Below the pieces are notes generated by a model. The model was given only the letters and a program-made list of their open reading frames with translations. It had not been told where the DNA came from and made no database searches. The translations under genes and the position numbers were made by a program. A stretch of DNA of 64,000 nt from Owenia fusiformis (lineage: Eukaryota; Annelida; Polychaeta; Sabellida; Oweniidae), in contig CAIIXF020000003.1 of the NCBI GenBank assembly GCA_903813345.2, forward strand, positions 20,166,931 through 20,230,930. The letters run 5' to 3'. Every line of letters starts with the position of its first letter. Position 1 is the first letter of the stretch. Positions 1 through 13,100 of the stretch are shown in pieces.

Positions 1-299
1 TCTGAGGAAATAGGCCTAGGGTAAGAGGGGGAGGACTAACGTATGAAGCATATCAAGAAAAGAATTTGAGCCTAGTTCACATTTGCATTTATATTATTTA
101 TTTGGGTGGCATAAGAGTCTTGTCACATTTTATCTTGAATGTACACGGTCCATTCAACCAGAACGTATCAAACAAACGCTATCTCCAACTGTAAAACACA
201 GATAGATGGATTTCATATAAACATTTCCATAAACGATCAACTAGAAAGTGAAGTAAGTACATGTTTTAAACATCAGGTCCATTAGTACAGAAATTTCAA
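1..299. other. No gene recognised
   Basis: Unique AT-rich sequence up to the outer arm of the fold-back element. No open frame with coding character and no recognisable RNA gene. Confidence 0.5.
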
Positions 300-2582
300 A
301 GAAACACGCCTTACCATCGCGTAAGCAGGCGTCACCGTACAGCGTCAAAAAATAGCGGAGTACAGTTTTCTGTACGGTAACGCAAATTAACTGCTTTGAA
401 GCAAAAACTATGACAAGGGTTTAAAAAAATTAATTTGATGAAAACTAATACGATTTCATGTGAAATAAAAACAGCATTCTCTTAGAAATGGTTTTAACTT
501 TCTGATTATGATAAACGTTTTACGAGCACTGTTCGGATTTTTTCTGAGTGAATCGGCCCACATAATCGACCAGAGTGAAAAAAGGTTGTTTTTTCACATT
601 TTGTTTGGTTATTATTTTCCCTACCGTCTGAGAGTATGGATTATTTTTATGAGAATATGTATTTGTTACTTACACATTTTAGAACGGGCGAAGATTCAGC
701 AAACAACCATTCATTATGTATATTTAAAAAGATCAAATATGTACGGTGACGCACCAGCTGTACGGTGACGCTATGCTTTGATGAACTAAATGAGACTAAG
801 ATTGTATGAAATGGAAACTCTGGAGTATGATCATTTGTTCATATATAGTGCATGGGCGCTACAGTTCAAGGATATCTTCCACAGCTTAATGGAAGGTTAC
901 TGGAAATGTATGATACGGTAAAGATCATGAAACCAAAAACTCTCTTGTTGCTATGTTATTGATGTTTTAAAACAAGGGATGTCACAAGTAAATCTCATCT
1001 TGCACGTGTGACTTTTTAGGATGAAAGATGCAATATCTTGCATGTGGTAAAGATGGCTGTGTAGGCTATCTTTGTTAGTCATAGGAGAAAAGCCTGGTTT
1101 AGTTCACGATACCAAAGCATTACGTCAACTTTCAAATAGTTAATTCCATGAAAACTAAAAATATCGAAATTAATACTTCCTGTCTGCCATCTTAAATGCG
1201 AAGGTGACAGCTGTAACCTTCGCCTGATACTTACCAGTGATAATGTACATGTAGATCTGACGCTTCTTTACCTCTTGTTCGAACAGTAAGCTTAGAGCAC
1301 TTCATAAAATCTAAGGAAGCGTCACCGTACAGCTGATGCGTCACCGTACAGTTCTGATCTTTTTTAAATAAATACACTGAATGATTATTTGCCGAATATT
1401 CATCTGTTCTAAAATGTGTAGATAACAAATACATATTCTCATAAAAATAATCCATACTCTCAGACGACAGGGAAAATAACTAGATTGGAGAAATTGAACA
1501 AGTTCAATTCAAGACTCCAGATCTAGATTGTTTATCTCAAAACCATTTTGAGATCTGATATTAATGAAAGGGTTGAGATTGTTACAATTTGGTGGCAGCG
1601 GTGGGATTTTTTTGAGATTTCAAAAGCCCATAACTTGTAAACCGGAAGTCGGATCTCAATTTTGTTTTCAGATTCGGAATCCTGAGAAAATTTACTATTA
1701 AAAGCTTAATTTGAACTTTGATATTAATGAGAAATAAAAAAAATATTGGTCTGATTGACATGACATGGGGATATCATCAAATCATTTTTTCAAAATTTCA
1801 AAATGTCTTAACTCCTGAACCGGGAGTCGGATCACAATTTTGTTTTCAGATTCAGAATCTTGAGACAATTTTCTATTAAATTAATACCAATATTAATGGA
1901 TTTGGAACATTTAAAAAATTCAACTTTTTTTTAAAGTCAAATTTCTCAAAATTCTTAAAAGTTACAATAAAAAGAATTAGTTCACTTAAAAGCGCTCCTT
2001 TTTAACTACACGATGAAAAAAGAATTGAGAAAAAATGATTAACCATAACAAAGATAATTGACAATTTGTAGATTTGACCTAGATTTTGACCTTTGACCTA
2101 GAAAAAAATTTGACCTCATTTCCCAGAAACTAGGTCACATACCCTAACTGACCATGTGAACAGATTTACCCTAAGTCTTCTAGTTATTGAGATATCTTGC
2201 TAAGAAAAATAATAATAATAATAATAAGAATACAGGCAAAAACAATAGACTCCAGATTTTCAATCTGGAGTCTAATAACCAAACGAAAAGTGAAAAAACA
2301 CAATTTTTCTCTCGAGTCGATTATGTGGGCCGATCCAGTCAGAAAAAATCCGAGCAGTGCTCGAAAAACTTTTATCATAATTAGAAAGTTAAAACCATTC
2401 CTAAAAGAATGCAGTTTTTATTACACCCGAAATCGTATTTATTTTCATCTAATTAATCTTTTTAAAACCCTCATTATAGTTTTTGCTTCAACTCAGTTAA
2501 TTTTTGTCAACGTACAGAAAACTGTACTACTGTATTTTTTGACGCTGTACGGTGACGCCTGCTTACGCGATGGTTAGGCGTG
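300..2582. mobile_element. Fold-back (long inverted repeat) element, about 2.3 kb
   Basis: The sequence at 300-620 returns as its reverse complement at about 2,270-2,582, including a CGCGTAAGCAGGCGTCACC-type terminal block. A second inverted pair lies inside (about 622-785 against 1,319-1,480), so the whole unit can fold into a long stem. The word GCGTCACCGTAC and its complement occur several times in the arms. The short open frames inside (508-768, 1,231-1,455, 2,184-2,577) are arm sequence read in different frames and are not genes. No transposase was seen, so this is probably a non-autonomous DNA transposon. The family was not identified. Confidence 0.7.
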
Positions 2583-3186
2583 AGAAAGAGAAATTGAGAA
2601 ACTACTAAAATAATGGAAGGTATAGCTACACCTTTTTATCGGAGAACGTGAACGTGCTATGCTATGTCCTCAGAGATTATTTATCCCTAAGAAGTTTTTT
2701 CCCTTTCTCGATTGCGTATAAATGTATAGGAAAATGGTATCATATCATCAGTATTGTAATTTCACATTATATCTGTCCTGTGTTACATCGGTGATCCCAT
2801 CCCAACAAATACAAATCACAGAAAATGTACTCTACAGAATTTGAACTGCCCATGGCCATACCACGCAAACACCACGGTTGTTTCTGGAACCCATCGCCAT
2901 TCTGATACTCATCGTATCTCTGAACTTAACAACAGTTATAGTTAGCCCAGTCATGTAATTAGACTGTGAAACTCTTGTATAGAGCAACTGTTCATGAATT
3001 GTGCAAACATTTCGAATGTCTTTAACCTGAATCATACCCCTTCGTTCCAGAAAAACGGGAAAAACAAGCAAGATGCTACCCAATTAAGAGTATAATTATG
3101 ACATATGCTGTAAATCATGACAGTAGCCTAGCAGGCTCAGCGGCTGGCCAGTGTGGGTTTCTTTCAGCTATAGGCAAATATGAGTT

Positions 3187-3730
3187 CAACTTAAGGTTGT
3201 ATTGTTGTGTAACTTAAGGTGGCTCTGGTGTTCATCTTAAGGTGGCTCTGCTGTTAAACTTAAGCTGGCTCTGGTGTTCATCTTAAGTTGGCTCTGGTGT
3301 TAAACTTAAGGTGGCTCTGGTGTTAAACTCAAGGTGGCTCTGGTGCTCATCTTAAGTTGACTCTGGTGTTCATCTTAAGGTGGCTCTGCTGTTAAACTTA
3401 AGCTGGCTCTGGTGTTCATCTTAAGTTGGCTCTGGTGTTCATCTTAAGGTGGCTCTGCTGTTAAACTTAAGCTGGCTCTGGTGTTCATCTTAAGGTGGCT
3501 CTGCTGTTAAACTTAAGCTGGCTCTGGTGTTCATCTTAAGTTGGCTCTGGTGTTAAACTTAAAGTGGCTCTGGTGTTAAACTTAAGGTGGCTCTGGACGG
3601 TTAAGCTTAAGGTGGCTCTGGTGTTAAACTTAAGGTGGCTCTGGTGATAAACTTAAGGTGGCTCTGGTGCTACTCGAAAGGTGGCTCTATTGTGCAACTT
3701 AGGTGTTCAACTTAAGGTGGCTCCGGTGTG
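3187..3730. repeat. Minisatellite, about 23-bp unit
   Basis: Roughly two dozen degenerate copies of a unit close to AACTTAAGGTGGCTCTGGTG plus TTA. Two unit types (ending TTAAAC or TTCATC, with CTGCTGTT or CTGGTGTT) partly alternate, which points to expansion by larger multi-unit blocks. It is not an open reading frame. Confidence 0.85.
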
Positions 3731-3739
3731 ACAACTTAT

Positions 3740-5100
3740 ATTTGAAGCTGTTTGCGCATGATATCTATCTTGAATTCAGAGGGCTCTAGGGCCTAAACTA
3801 GGGCTTCTTACACACCTTTGGTGAGAAGAACGAGTAGAAGCTATAGATTCAGGGTGGTGGTGCCAGTACGCATTGAGGTTACATATTCATGCAAGGTTTA
3901 AATTGCTTTTTCAAGTTAATCATTCTGCCGGCTATCAAAGCAAACCAATACAAGCAAACCCTACTAATTTTCTTCAAGAGCCTTGAGATTATCTTGAATG
4001 TTTTTACCACCTCTTCATAAGAAACTACGGTCGTGCATGAATTCTCTGGAACCTCTCAAGTCCTCCTTCCGAAGATGGATGGGTGTATTGGAGGGTGTCA
4101 CAATGAGACTATTATTGAGAACACTTTTAAGTTGATATTTTATCCCCACGCGTACATAATCAAACATATTTGTCACTCCAACTTTGAAGTGAAAATACAT
4201 TGTGACATATCATTATGTCAACAGTACGCCAACAAAAATGTAACCCCAGTAAAACTTGAAACGTAATATATTGAGGGTTGAGCAAAATGTTTTATAACCT
4301 AGATGACAGTTAATCTTGAATGACAGGTCTGAGGTTATCACAATCTGTCGAGATAGCTTTTGTCGTTCCATCATTCTCTTTTTATACAAAAGGTAGGTGT
4401 TCGGTTTAGAAACAAATATTTGAAAAATAGAAAAGAATCTGGGTATGTGTATGCCCGCATTTTGATTCATCAGAGGATATTCAGAGCTCCTCTTTTACCC
4501 AATGCTTGGGAGTGTATTCCAAAAGAGACAATAAAGGTTGTGGATCCCCGGATGGTATCCCCGGGATATATGTCACGATTTAAGGGTAGTGAAAAATGTG
4601 ATTTTCAATGCAACGAAATCGTGACACTATGTTGTTCAGCCTAAAGATTGAAATAATTGAGATTTTGGTTGTTTGTTGTATGGCATTTCGGTATTAACCC
4701 TTTGAAAGAGTTGGACTACCTCTGCTCTGTTTGCGTGGCTACCTCTGATTCAGGGTACTTTTATCAGTTGTTTTCCGAATGAACTTATTTCTATTTGTTT
4801 GATATGTTTGCACCCAAAACTGACACCAGAGAGATTTGAACGGTTGATATCTAGAAATAAACGAACTTATCAAGGTTGAGGTGAACCCTCTATTTTCATA
4901 TCGCAGTCTTTACTTCTACAACTCCTCCTAGCAACATGAACCAAAAAGCAAATCAATATTTTGATGAACAGTTTTTACATTTTTTTGCAACATTCCCTGT
5001 GTGTAAGTGCCTGGGATATCAGATGCCCCAAATTCATATGATATCTGTATAAACCTTTTTGAAATGAAAAAATGCTGATGTTTTAGAATGTATATTTTGA
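3740..5100. other. No gene recognised
   Basis: Only short open frames that overlap on both strands (4,015-4,644) and have no recognisable motif. I see no convincing exon with paired splice sites here. Confidence 0.4.
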
Positions 5101-5104
5101 TATA

Positions 5105-6150
5105 CAGGGTGTTCCATATGTTTCAGGAATGATGCTGTACTTTATTGGTTTTCTTTTCAATCTAGCTGATTTTTTGACAAAATGTGTCCAAATATGTTGT
5201 GAATAAGTTAGAAAAGTTTCATATCATGAAACTCAGTAGACTGAATAATATGGTAGCTATAGTAACCTAGGGGTAGGGTAGGTGGAGCAGGTGTAACAAC
5301 GCGCAAAACATGACATTTTTGTGAAAATAGTAGTTTTTGTATGAAGTGTTCAAAGTATTAATTTGTCATAGTTGCATCAAACTTGTTGAAAATTAAAAAG
5401 AATAAATGTGGATTCCTGGAAACAAAAAATGTTATCACACCCTTTATTAGCCATCATCATTATTTCAGCATCTATCCCTTCTGCATTAGTTAGCGCTCTT
5501 ACTGTTCCCGGATGTCCACATTTTGCCGGGATAATCGGTCTCAGTTTCCCTTCCAGATTTGAACCGCTTGTACCAGTCATACACTAGAGGTTACCATCAT
5601 TGAGTCCCCATGTGCATTCGTCAGGAGTTTAATTGTGTCTGCTGCAGGAAACTGTTATCCACACATGTCATGTCTTGTCACTTGTTGTGTAATGCCTAAG
5701 TCGAAGGTTTTCTTTTGCTAATGACTTTTTCACTTTTCAAGATGGCCGCTCGTCCAAAATGACCTGTGTCTATTCTCCTTTGTGACTCATGACATGACAG
5801 GTGTCTAAATTATGATGTGATCAAGGGTGATGACATTTTTTTACTTTCTTGGAATCCACCTTCATTTTTGTTTGATCCAACTCTGACAACCTAATACTTA
5901 GTAACACTTCGTACAAAAAAAACTATTTTTACAAATATTTCATATATTTTGCGCATTGTTACACCTGCTCCACCTACCGTACCCCTAAGTTACTATAGCA
6001 ACCATATAATTAAGACTACTGAATTTCACAATATGAAACTTTCCCAACTTATTCAAAACATGTTTAGACACATTGTGTCAAAAATTCAGTTAGATTGAAA
6101 AGAAAACCAATAAAACACAGCATCATTCCTGAAACATATGGAACACCCTG
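5105..6150. mobile_element. Tc1/mariner-type element with decayed transposase
   Basis: Terminal inverted repeats of more than 90 bp begin CAGGGTGTTCCATATG (5,105) and end with its complement (6,150). Both are flanked by TA, the target duplication of the Tc1/mariner superfamily. The 1,046-bp unit includes a fragment resembling the mariner-transposase DNA-binding domain on the minus strand (separate entry). The ends and TA duplication are visible. The superfamily assignment is established practice for such ends. Confidence 0.8.
5430..5583 (-). pseudogene. Decayed mariner-type transposase fragment
   Basis: On the minus strand a reading frame gives VYDWYKRFKSGRE, the helix-turn-helix signature block of mariner/SETMAR-type transposases, followed by a degraded segment and several stops. 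It lies within an element with mariner-like ends. It is inactive: the frame is broken within about 35 codons and no DDE/D catalytic region is evident. Confidence 0.55.
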
Positions 6151-6154
6151 TACT

Positions 6155-7290
6155 AGTAAAATCGCCATAAAGTCTCTAATTCTTGAAGGAGCTATATTGG
6201 CTACTCCCATACAGTAGGTAGGGTTCTCACATATTCTGCTGTTTATTTTATATGAATATAGAGTATATAAGTGCCATCAATGTATTATATATCTGTGTGT
6301 CCTTTCCCATCGAGGACACACATTTTGGGAGGTGTTTTGGAAATCTGGGCAGAGCAGCAGAGAATTTCAAGTGCAATAGTATGGAAGTAGTTAGAGAGTA
6401 GAAGTTTTGGAATATTCTGCACTTAATGACGTAACAATTGATGAAACATTACAGATGCAATACCAGAGTAATACTAAAACCTTGATATAAGTGGTTTTGC
6501 CCTCTAAAGTAAGTTCAAGTTCTCTAAGTCCTATATCCAGTCTTTTCCCGAGAAAAACCATAAAGACCCCGTAAATATACCATATCATTTTCATTAATTG
6601 GAGGTCAGGTCTTATATAACCGCTATTATATAAACTCAAGCAGGATTTATGTAGACTGAATACCTCACTAACATTTTGTGAAGTACCGGTATTAATCCAT
6701 GAGAACATGTTCCTAATGTAAGTCAGAACTGCATTAGAAAGATGTCTGGGAATTGCTAAAATTACATGAACCCCAGTACATTGCCAAAATTAAGTACCGT
6801 AAGTTATTAATTTCAGGTAACGGTTAATCATTTCACTCTTTCGAATTCTCATAAGGTTGCCGTACATTTTTATTTATGTATTAAGGTTTATCAGCTGTGG
6901 AAAACGGCATGGGAAAATGGGGGAAATTGTTATGAAAAATATACTTTTCATTCACAAGTTTTTACCATGGGAATCGTAGATGCGTTCACAAGCCCTCCAC
7001 ATAGACGCTCTTCATATTTTTCAAAAAGGGATCATTTACATTTATCAAACTTATATCGGGGGATGTATACATTTATGTATGTAAACTTCCTCTATTTTCT
7101 GGCACCTCCTGAATGAGGTTGAGATTTGAGACTATTATTTCAACATCTTTTTGTTCACCCTGACTTCGCCACAAAATAAATAAACTAACAAAATATCCGG
7201 ACGCAAAATTGGTAAATGCAGTATTGCTAGTAATACGGATTTCTTACTCAATACGAGTTTTTTCATAAAAGTAGAACTATGGTGTCCACT
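6155..7290. other. No gene recognised
   Basis: Low-complexity AT-rich sequence. One 105-codon frame on the minus strand (6,391-6,708) shows no motif, no splice context and no similarity I recognise. Confidence 0.4.
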
Positions 7291-7294
7291 CCAT

Positions 7295-7425
7295 TTTCTT
7301 TCAATTGTAACTAAATTCCATTTTTTCAATTGTAACTCAATGCCATTTTTTCAATTGTAACTCAATTCCATTTTTCTCAGTTGTAACTCAATTCCATTTT
7401 CTTTCAACTGTAACTCAACCACAAC
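7295..7425. repeat. Short tandem repeat, about 26-27 bp, five copies
   Basis: Five diverged copies of a unit near TTCAATTGTAACTCAATTCC plus a T-run. A further single copy of the motif occurs near 8,128. Confidence 0.75.
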
Positions 7426-8310
7426 CCTGGTCTGCCAATGTTGAATAAGGGATGCCGATGTCTATTGGAAAATGCCAATGTTAATCAATTTGTGAGTCGT
7501 TGACCAGCTGTTTTGGTTAAAGTTATGATAACTCTGAATTACCACTTAAATGAAACAGCTGACCATAGCCAATATCAGTTCAGACTTCACCCAATCACCC
7601 TTGGAAAGAGCTTAACCGTATCTTTTTCTAATTAGAGATGATTCCCTGATGTAGCCAATAGATCAGAATATGTAGTAAGAAAATATCAACACTTACTTTT
7701 ATACACCACGATACACATTCATTTCATATTTAAACGTCCATAAAATACAATGCATATACCATTTGAGACTATTGAGATTTTATATGCTATGGTCAGAGTG
7801 TAGGGTGGCTATCTGATCGGGTATCAGGGTTACCTGGCGAACCCTCGATGTTGTTTATCAAAGTTACAGTTTGAACAGATCAGATGAGACTCGGCCAGTT
7901 TCCCATTATCATGAAATATTTCTGGGTTAATTCGTAACCAAACGGTACTGTTCCTTCACTCATAAATGAAATACCTTTATGGACCAAAATGGCGAGAAGA
8001 AATGAGATGTCATGGTTTATCATGATGCCAAATGGTGGTATTTGGTCATTTATGGATTCTCAATTACCAGTTTCTAACGTTTTTTTAAATTACTTGATTG
8101 TTTGTTAATATAAAACAAACCAAAAATTGTAACTCAATTTAGAATTTTAGACAAATCCTATTTTCATGTTATCAATTCTAAGGTTTGATCGGAACTGTCT
8201 CTGGCCTTACCCGATGAAAGTGAAGCATGAACTCAGGTGACTTATTAATCATCTATATCTACACAGTCTTCCTTTTAGTTTAACTACAAGCCCATGTGAG
8301 CCCTCCCCAA

Positions 8311-8496
8311 CTACTGTGTTGGTGAAGCAGATAAGGGTCCATAAGCAAGACTCTTCTTTTTCATTTGGGTGATGATTCTATCCTTTGGGATTTTCACATT
8401 GAATTTCATCTTCAGCTTGTAATTACTGCTGGACTTGGCCTCAGGGGGAAATGATTCGGGGGAAATATACATATCTGACGAATAAAAAGGTTGCAT
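8311..8496 (-). CDS. Possible terminal exon, unknown protein
   Basis: A 61-codon minus-strand frame ends in TAG at 8,311. It is rich in Ser, Pro, Lys and Met, with mixed codon use more like coding sequence than the AT-rich surroundings. A possible acceptor (TTATTCGTCAG) falls inside the frame near 8,473, so it could be a last exon. I do not recognise the protein, and nothing here proves transcription. A chance open frame is a fair alternative. Confidence 0.2.
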   Translation of the reverse strand: MQPFYSSDMYISPESFPPEAKSSSNYKLKMKFNVKIPKDRIITQMKKKSLAYGPLSASPTQ

Positions 8497-9147
8497 CCGT
8501 AATGATAATCAAATGAGGTGTTTGTTAAAAACACACGTAGGCATGACAAGGAACTTCTGGTACTCATCACGTCTTTCTGTCTTACCTTTGATAGAGAAGG
8601 GAGGAGATTTAATGGTTTATCACGATGGGGAATGGATGATATGAACCAAAATGATTTTGAAAAATCCTGTCCTCTCCTTGAACCGACGCATGATTTTCAT
8701 AATTGATGTGCTTGAGCATTGCAGAGAGGGAAAATTTGCAAAAACTGCAATGTCGAGATTTTACCTGAGTACATACATTGTATTCTGATGATGAAGGCTA
8801 GATGAAAAATTAACTCAGTTGTAAGAGTAAACACTGATTCGAGCTCTTCCATAGAGTCATATCAGTATTGAAATCCCTGTGAAAGGTGAGAGTGGAGAAA
8901 ACGAGGTGAGAACTGAAGATACATTTACGTGTCCCGAATAGTGTATTGAAATACGAGAAGGTAAAGCTCTCGTGGAAGCTCAGCTGCTTCCTAAATATAG
9001 ATCAGGAACTAAAAGGATGAGGTACTGTACCTTCAAAGAGAACATCTGAACCTCCATATGACCAACATTATTCCGTGTTCCTTGTCAAAACATATAAAAC
9101 ATATGCAAAAACATGTAAAAATAAGGCGGACTGCTCGACAATAGTGT

Positions 9148-9371
9148 TCATGCATTCTCCGAACAAGCCATGTTTAAGCTGAATGATGTGAAAATAGCAG
9201 CAAATTCACCGGGGATTGAACGTTTTCTGCCTAGGCTACTCTCATCAGGAAAAATAACAAGAGATCTGTGGTCTGACGTGATATGACTGTTTGTTTTGAA
9301 ATACTTCACCGAATTAGTGTCCATTGCAGAGGTCGAGTCTTGCGATTGCACTGTCAAAACATCATGCGGAG
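9148..9371 (-). CDS. Possible terminal exon, unknown protein
   Basis: A minus-strand frame of 73 codons plus stop (TGA at 9,148) opens directly behind a plausible 3' splice site (CTATCTTCAG, exon from 9,371). The residues are polar (SQDSTSAMDTNS, then SLGRKRSIPGEF), with codon use unlike the flanks. No family is recognised. It lies about 650 bp upstream (in transcription) of the 8,311-8,496 candidate, but both end in stops, so they cannot be simple consecutive exons of one message. Confidence 0.22.
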
Positions 9372-9673
9372 CTGAAGATAGCCAGACAACCAGACAAACG
9401 GATCCAGATCTTCGGGAGGGAAACGTGTAAATGTCTTTTTATACGTCTTTGAGGATATACTCCACGCCCTAAATTTTGATAAAACTAACTCCCTTATTCG
9501 ATCACGTGGTACCTCTAATAATTTGTAAGATATTTCCTACCTAATGTAATATGTCGAGGCGGGATATGAGGATCCATTCTATAGTCAACCAACCCCTAAA
9601 ACAATCCAAATTGACAATATCCAAATAACCCAGCAATGGTAAACATAAAATATATGACTTGGTTATTTGGTGA

Positions 9674-9883
9674 TTGTATGAGATGAAGGCATACACTCAG
9701 ACCCATCTTCTACCGAAGCCAAAGGAGAAGCCACCCTTCCAGACCCATCTTCTCCCGAAGCCAAAGGAGAAGCCACCCTTCCAGACCCATCTTCTCCTGA
9801 AGCCAAAGGAGAAGGCACCCAACCAGACAAACCACTTTAAACACTTCTCAGAATCCCCAGAAGAGAGTTCATCTATGAATTAA
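9674..9883 (+). CDS. Possible short ORF with three 14-residue repeats
   Basis: A 69-codon frame contains three near-identical 42-bp repeats starting at 9,698, 9,740 and 9,782. Each encodes QTHLLPKPKEKPPF or a close variant, followed by a short Ser/Glu-rich tail. The repeat length is a multiple of three, so the frame survives duplication. It could be part of a low-complexity coding exon or simply a minisatellite that stays open. No family is recognised. Confidence 0.25.
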   Translation: MYEMKAYTQTHLLPKPKEKPPFQTHLLPKPKEKPPFQTHLLLKPKEKAPNQTNHFKHFSESPEESSSMN

Positions 9884-9911
9884 GAAATGTAAAAAACACT
9901 GACAATGAACG

Positions 9912-10139
9912 ATGACATATAGTGACCTTGTAGATCAACGATTCAAACAAGGTGTATTAATTTTGATAAACGTCATTGATGAGATTAGGCGTGTTGAACA
10001 CAAAATAGATGATGACGATCTTAACACAATTGACAAGATGACATCATTTCCAATTTTATCACAAGTAGAAGCAAACCTCAGTTATGATTTATTTTTCCTT
10101 GAAGTTCTACTGTCACTCCCCTGTGAAGGAAAAGGATAG
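9912..10139 (+). CDS. Possible short ORF, unknown
   Basis: A 75-codon frame with an acidic, helix-like composition (for example EIRRVEHKIDDDDLN). It follows the repeat ORF ending at 9,883 but is in another frame, so any link would need an intron. No motif is recognised, and a chance open frame is possible. Confidence 0.18.
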   Translation: MTYSDLVDQRFKQGVLILINVIDEIRRVEHKIDDDDLNTIDKMTSFPILSQVEANLSYDLFFLEVLLSLPCEGKG

Positions 10140-13100
10140 TACCTTGAAGCAAGCGGGGTTAGAGAAATGATTAGTTAGATGCGAGACTTGGTAAGATTTT
10201 TCATTGAATTAGCAGTCTTGTACCAAACCCGCGTGCATAGTAAGGGAGGGTATGGTTTCTGTTGGGGAGGAGGTATAGCTGTGAAGGGAGTACGACGGGT
10301 TCCGCCACCTATGTTAACTTTTCATCACCTTGGTGATGCAACATTGTTGACATATCAACTTTCAAACAATCCTCCTACTCCTCACTTCTACTCGTGTGTC
10401 TTGTTGCCTTTTAAAGATAAACTGTTTTTCTAATAAGACCCTAGTAGAGAGTCAGGTTACGAGGCAAGCTGCTGGATGATTAACATTGAGTCATCTGGTA
10501 GTCAATGTGGTCGCGTGTCGGGTGAATTGACATTTCACAGGTGGTGTTAATAATACCAGGGATACCAAGTTTTTCAACCATTTTGCTGGCTGATTAAGAT
10601 AAGAGTCTGGTGATCTATCATGATGTGGATTATAAAGCTGAATTCTAAATTCCATCCAGGAGTTTTGCCCTACTTTTTTTCAAAATCGTGCTTTATTATG
10701 ATAATGTGGGAAAATTGGCAATTCGTTGGGTCAAAGTTGGCAACAAACTCGTTGTTCTGGCAAAATCTCGATCTCTGCTGAAAAGAAGAACCCCTAAGAA
10801 ATGTAAGTTAGTGAGGAGAGCCAGGGACTCGATGCAATGCAAGACAACTTGATATAAAACATACCTGACTGCTAACTAGGTGGTTACCTTCATATGTACA
10901 AAAAGCAATTGGCTCAACATGTTGTTATACACATTGAGACTTGAGACCACCAGTGGTAGTGTCAGTTGCTTGTACATTGCACATTGCAGGATCTTTGAGG
11001 TGAACCATGAAACTGTCACTAGTCACAACAACCCATACTGAAATTCACCTTTTCCATGAATCAATTATTTTGTTCACAATTGACGGGCAGAAAAAATTCA
11101 TCAAGAGCTTTAACATATTTGGGAGAAGATAATATTATGCCCCCGGGCTTTATTTTGCTCTTTTAAATTAGTGTAATGGACCTATTTACAACCATCTATC
11201 ACCTTCGTACCATTGTGGGATCCACAGTCTCTACTGTCCACCCCTACACGCTTTAGATAAAAGAGAGACTCCTGGGAGAGACTGTTCATCATGCCTTTAT
11301 ACTTATTTTTCTCAATCGGGTGAGTCGAGGCCAGAAAATGAGAAGATCACTGTTCAAAGGGAATCCAAATTTTATACGTTTACGTCATTTAAAATAGTGC
11401 TGACTTTGACCTTCTTTAGTTCTTAATGTCATTGTTCACATGTTCATAGATTAACTGAGGTACAACTGATGGGAACGCATGAAGGATAGCAAATAGGAAG
11501 AACAGCCACATATTGAACAGAAAAGATGAAGATCCTTTCTTCCCACTCATATACGTACACTGTCTTAGTTTACTCAACACTGGAAAGATAATATCTTGGT
11601 AGGTCTACTGACATAGGATAGAAAAGTCAGAGATCGCGCCCCCACGAAATAAAGCCAATTTTCAAAAGGGCGAATGCTAATTGATTGGCCTCATGGTATA
11701 TAACAAAACAAGTGAATCAGGCAACAAAAATGGTTCCAGCCAGGCCCCTTGTGTACAGCCTCATCTGCAATCGTACCTTTCTAACAATCATCAATTCTTA
11801 TTTTTAACCACACGAAAGCGATTTATCAAGAACAAAAACATCTAGGCTGTACAGTTGGATGCGGTATCCATGGCAACCAATATATTGTTATCTATCAGAG
11901 GCAAATGTCAGCTCGCCTCATGTTGTTTCTAGATGCTTTTTGGATATGAATCAACGGATTTGGTTAACCGTAATAACTGCAGATATCAACTTGAAATATT
12001 TCCGACTCTGGATCAGTTTCACTTTTTATTCCTAAAAAATCAGATAGTTCAAATAATTCGCGCCAAAAAGCCTCAAAGCGAGTTATGAAGTTCTTAAGAA
12101 GCGAAATCAAATTATTAAAAGGGAAGTACTACAGAACAAGCCTTTCCAGTTCTACAAATATGTCATATGGTCAGTTGATGTGAGATACGGTTTTGGGGAT
12201 TTACGGATATACATGTACCTTATCACTATCTAGTATCTTCTGTTTGTTTATATAATGTACGCACTACATCTGAAGATGTTCTGTTCTGGGTATATTCCAA
12301 ATCCATTCAGGTCAACCTATATATAAACCACTAGTGTTTGATGCAGAATGGCGGAACACTACTTAGAACAGAATAATCGAATTATCAGTACGGTACACGT
12401 GTCCAAAGTCCCACAAGATCCCGTTGAGCTCAATCAAAAGAGACCACACACCACTGTATTCGCCTTTCGTGCAAATAACCATTTTCGCACGCTCTGGTCT
12501 TCACTGCGTTCGACGGCAGCCGAGTGAACGAAGATGGTAAATAACCGTATATGACAATAACCGTATATGACATGACACTGCTGTTGACAAGATTAGTTCT
12601 AACAAATGTCACAATTTTGGGAATCACAATAGAACGATATATTTGATAAACGTTGATTTTGATCTTAGTGATTCTTTGATTAGCACCCCCTAATATTACT
12701 GACTTTCACAATAAACAAAGTCCAAAAAACTAAGAACTCCACTTCTTTCAACAATGCTATGAAGATATTCAAACATTTTATATGTTATCAAAAATGAAAA
12801 TCCAGGTTGAATCTATTTCGTGTCACTCCATTCTCATATCCAAAGCCATTAATCAAAATATTTTGCACCATTATACATCCCATTAGGTATAGTGATGACA
12901 CCTCCATTAAGGACACGGTAAGGTTAAAACTTATCAGTATATCCCCGTATTCCTTGATCTCACTAAATTAACTAAGGTTCTACAAGTTAAATGTTTGTTT
13001 AGCGTAGCCTACCGGTGGTTATTCAAAAATCTCCTTAACCAAACCCTTTCGTAATTCTTGCCTTTTCAAGGTTCACAGTTTTCCTTGTTTTAAAAGATTG

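Noticed and set aside
2187-2577. Overlapping frames of 65-126 codons
   Set aside because: They are the right arm of the fold-back element, with the complement at 508-768, and start in an AAT microsatellite.
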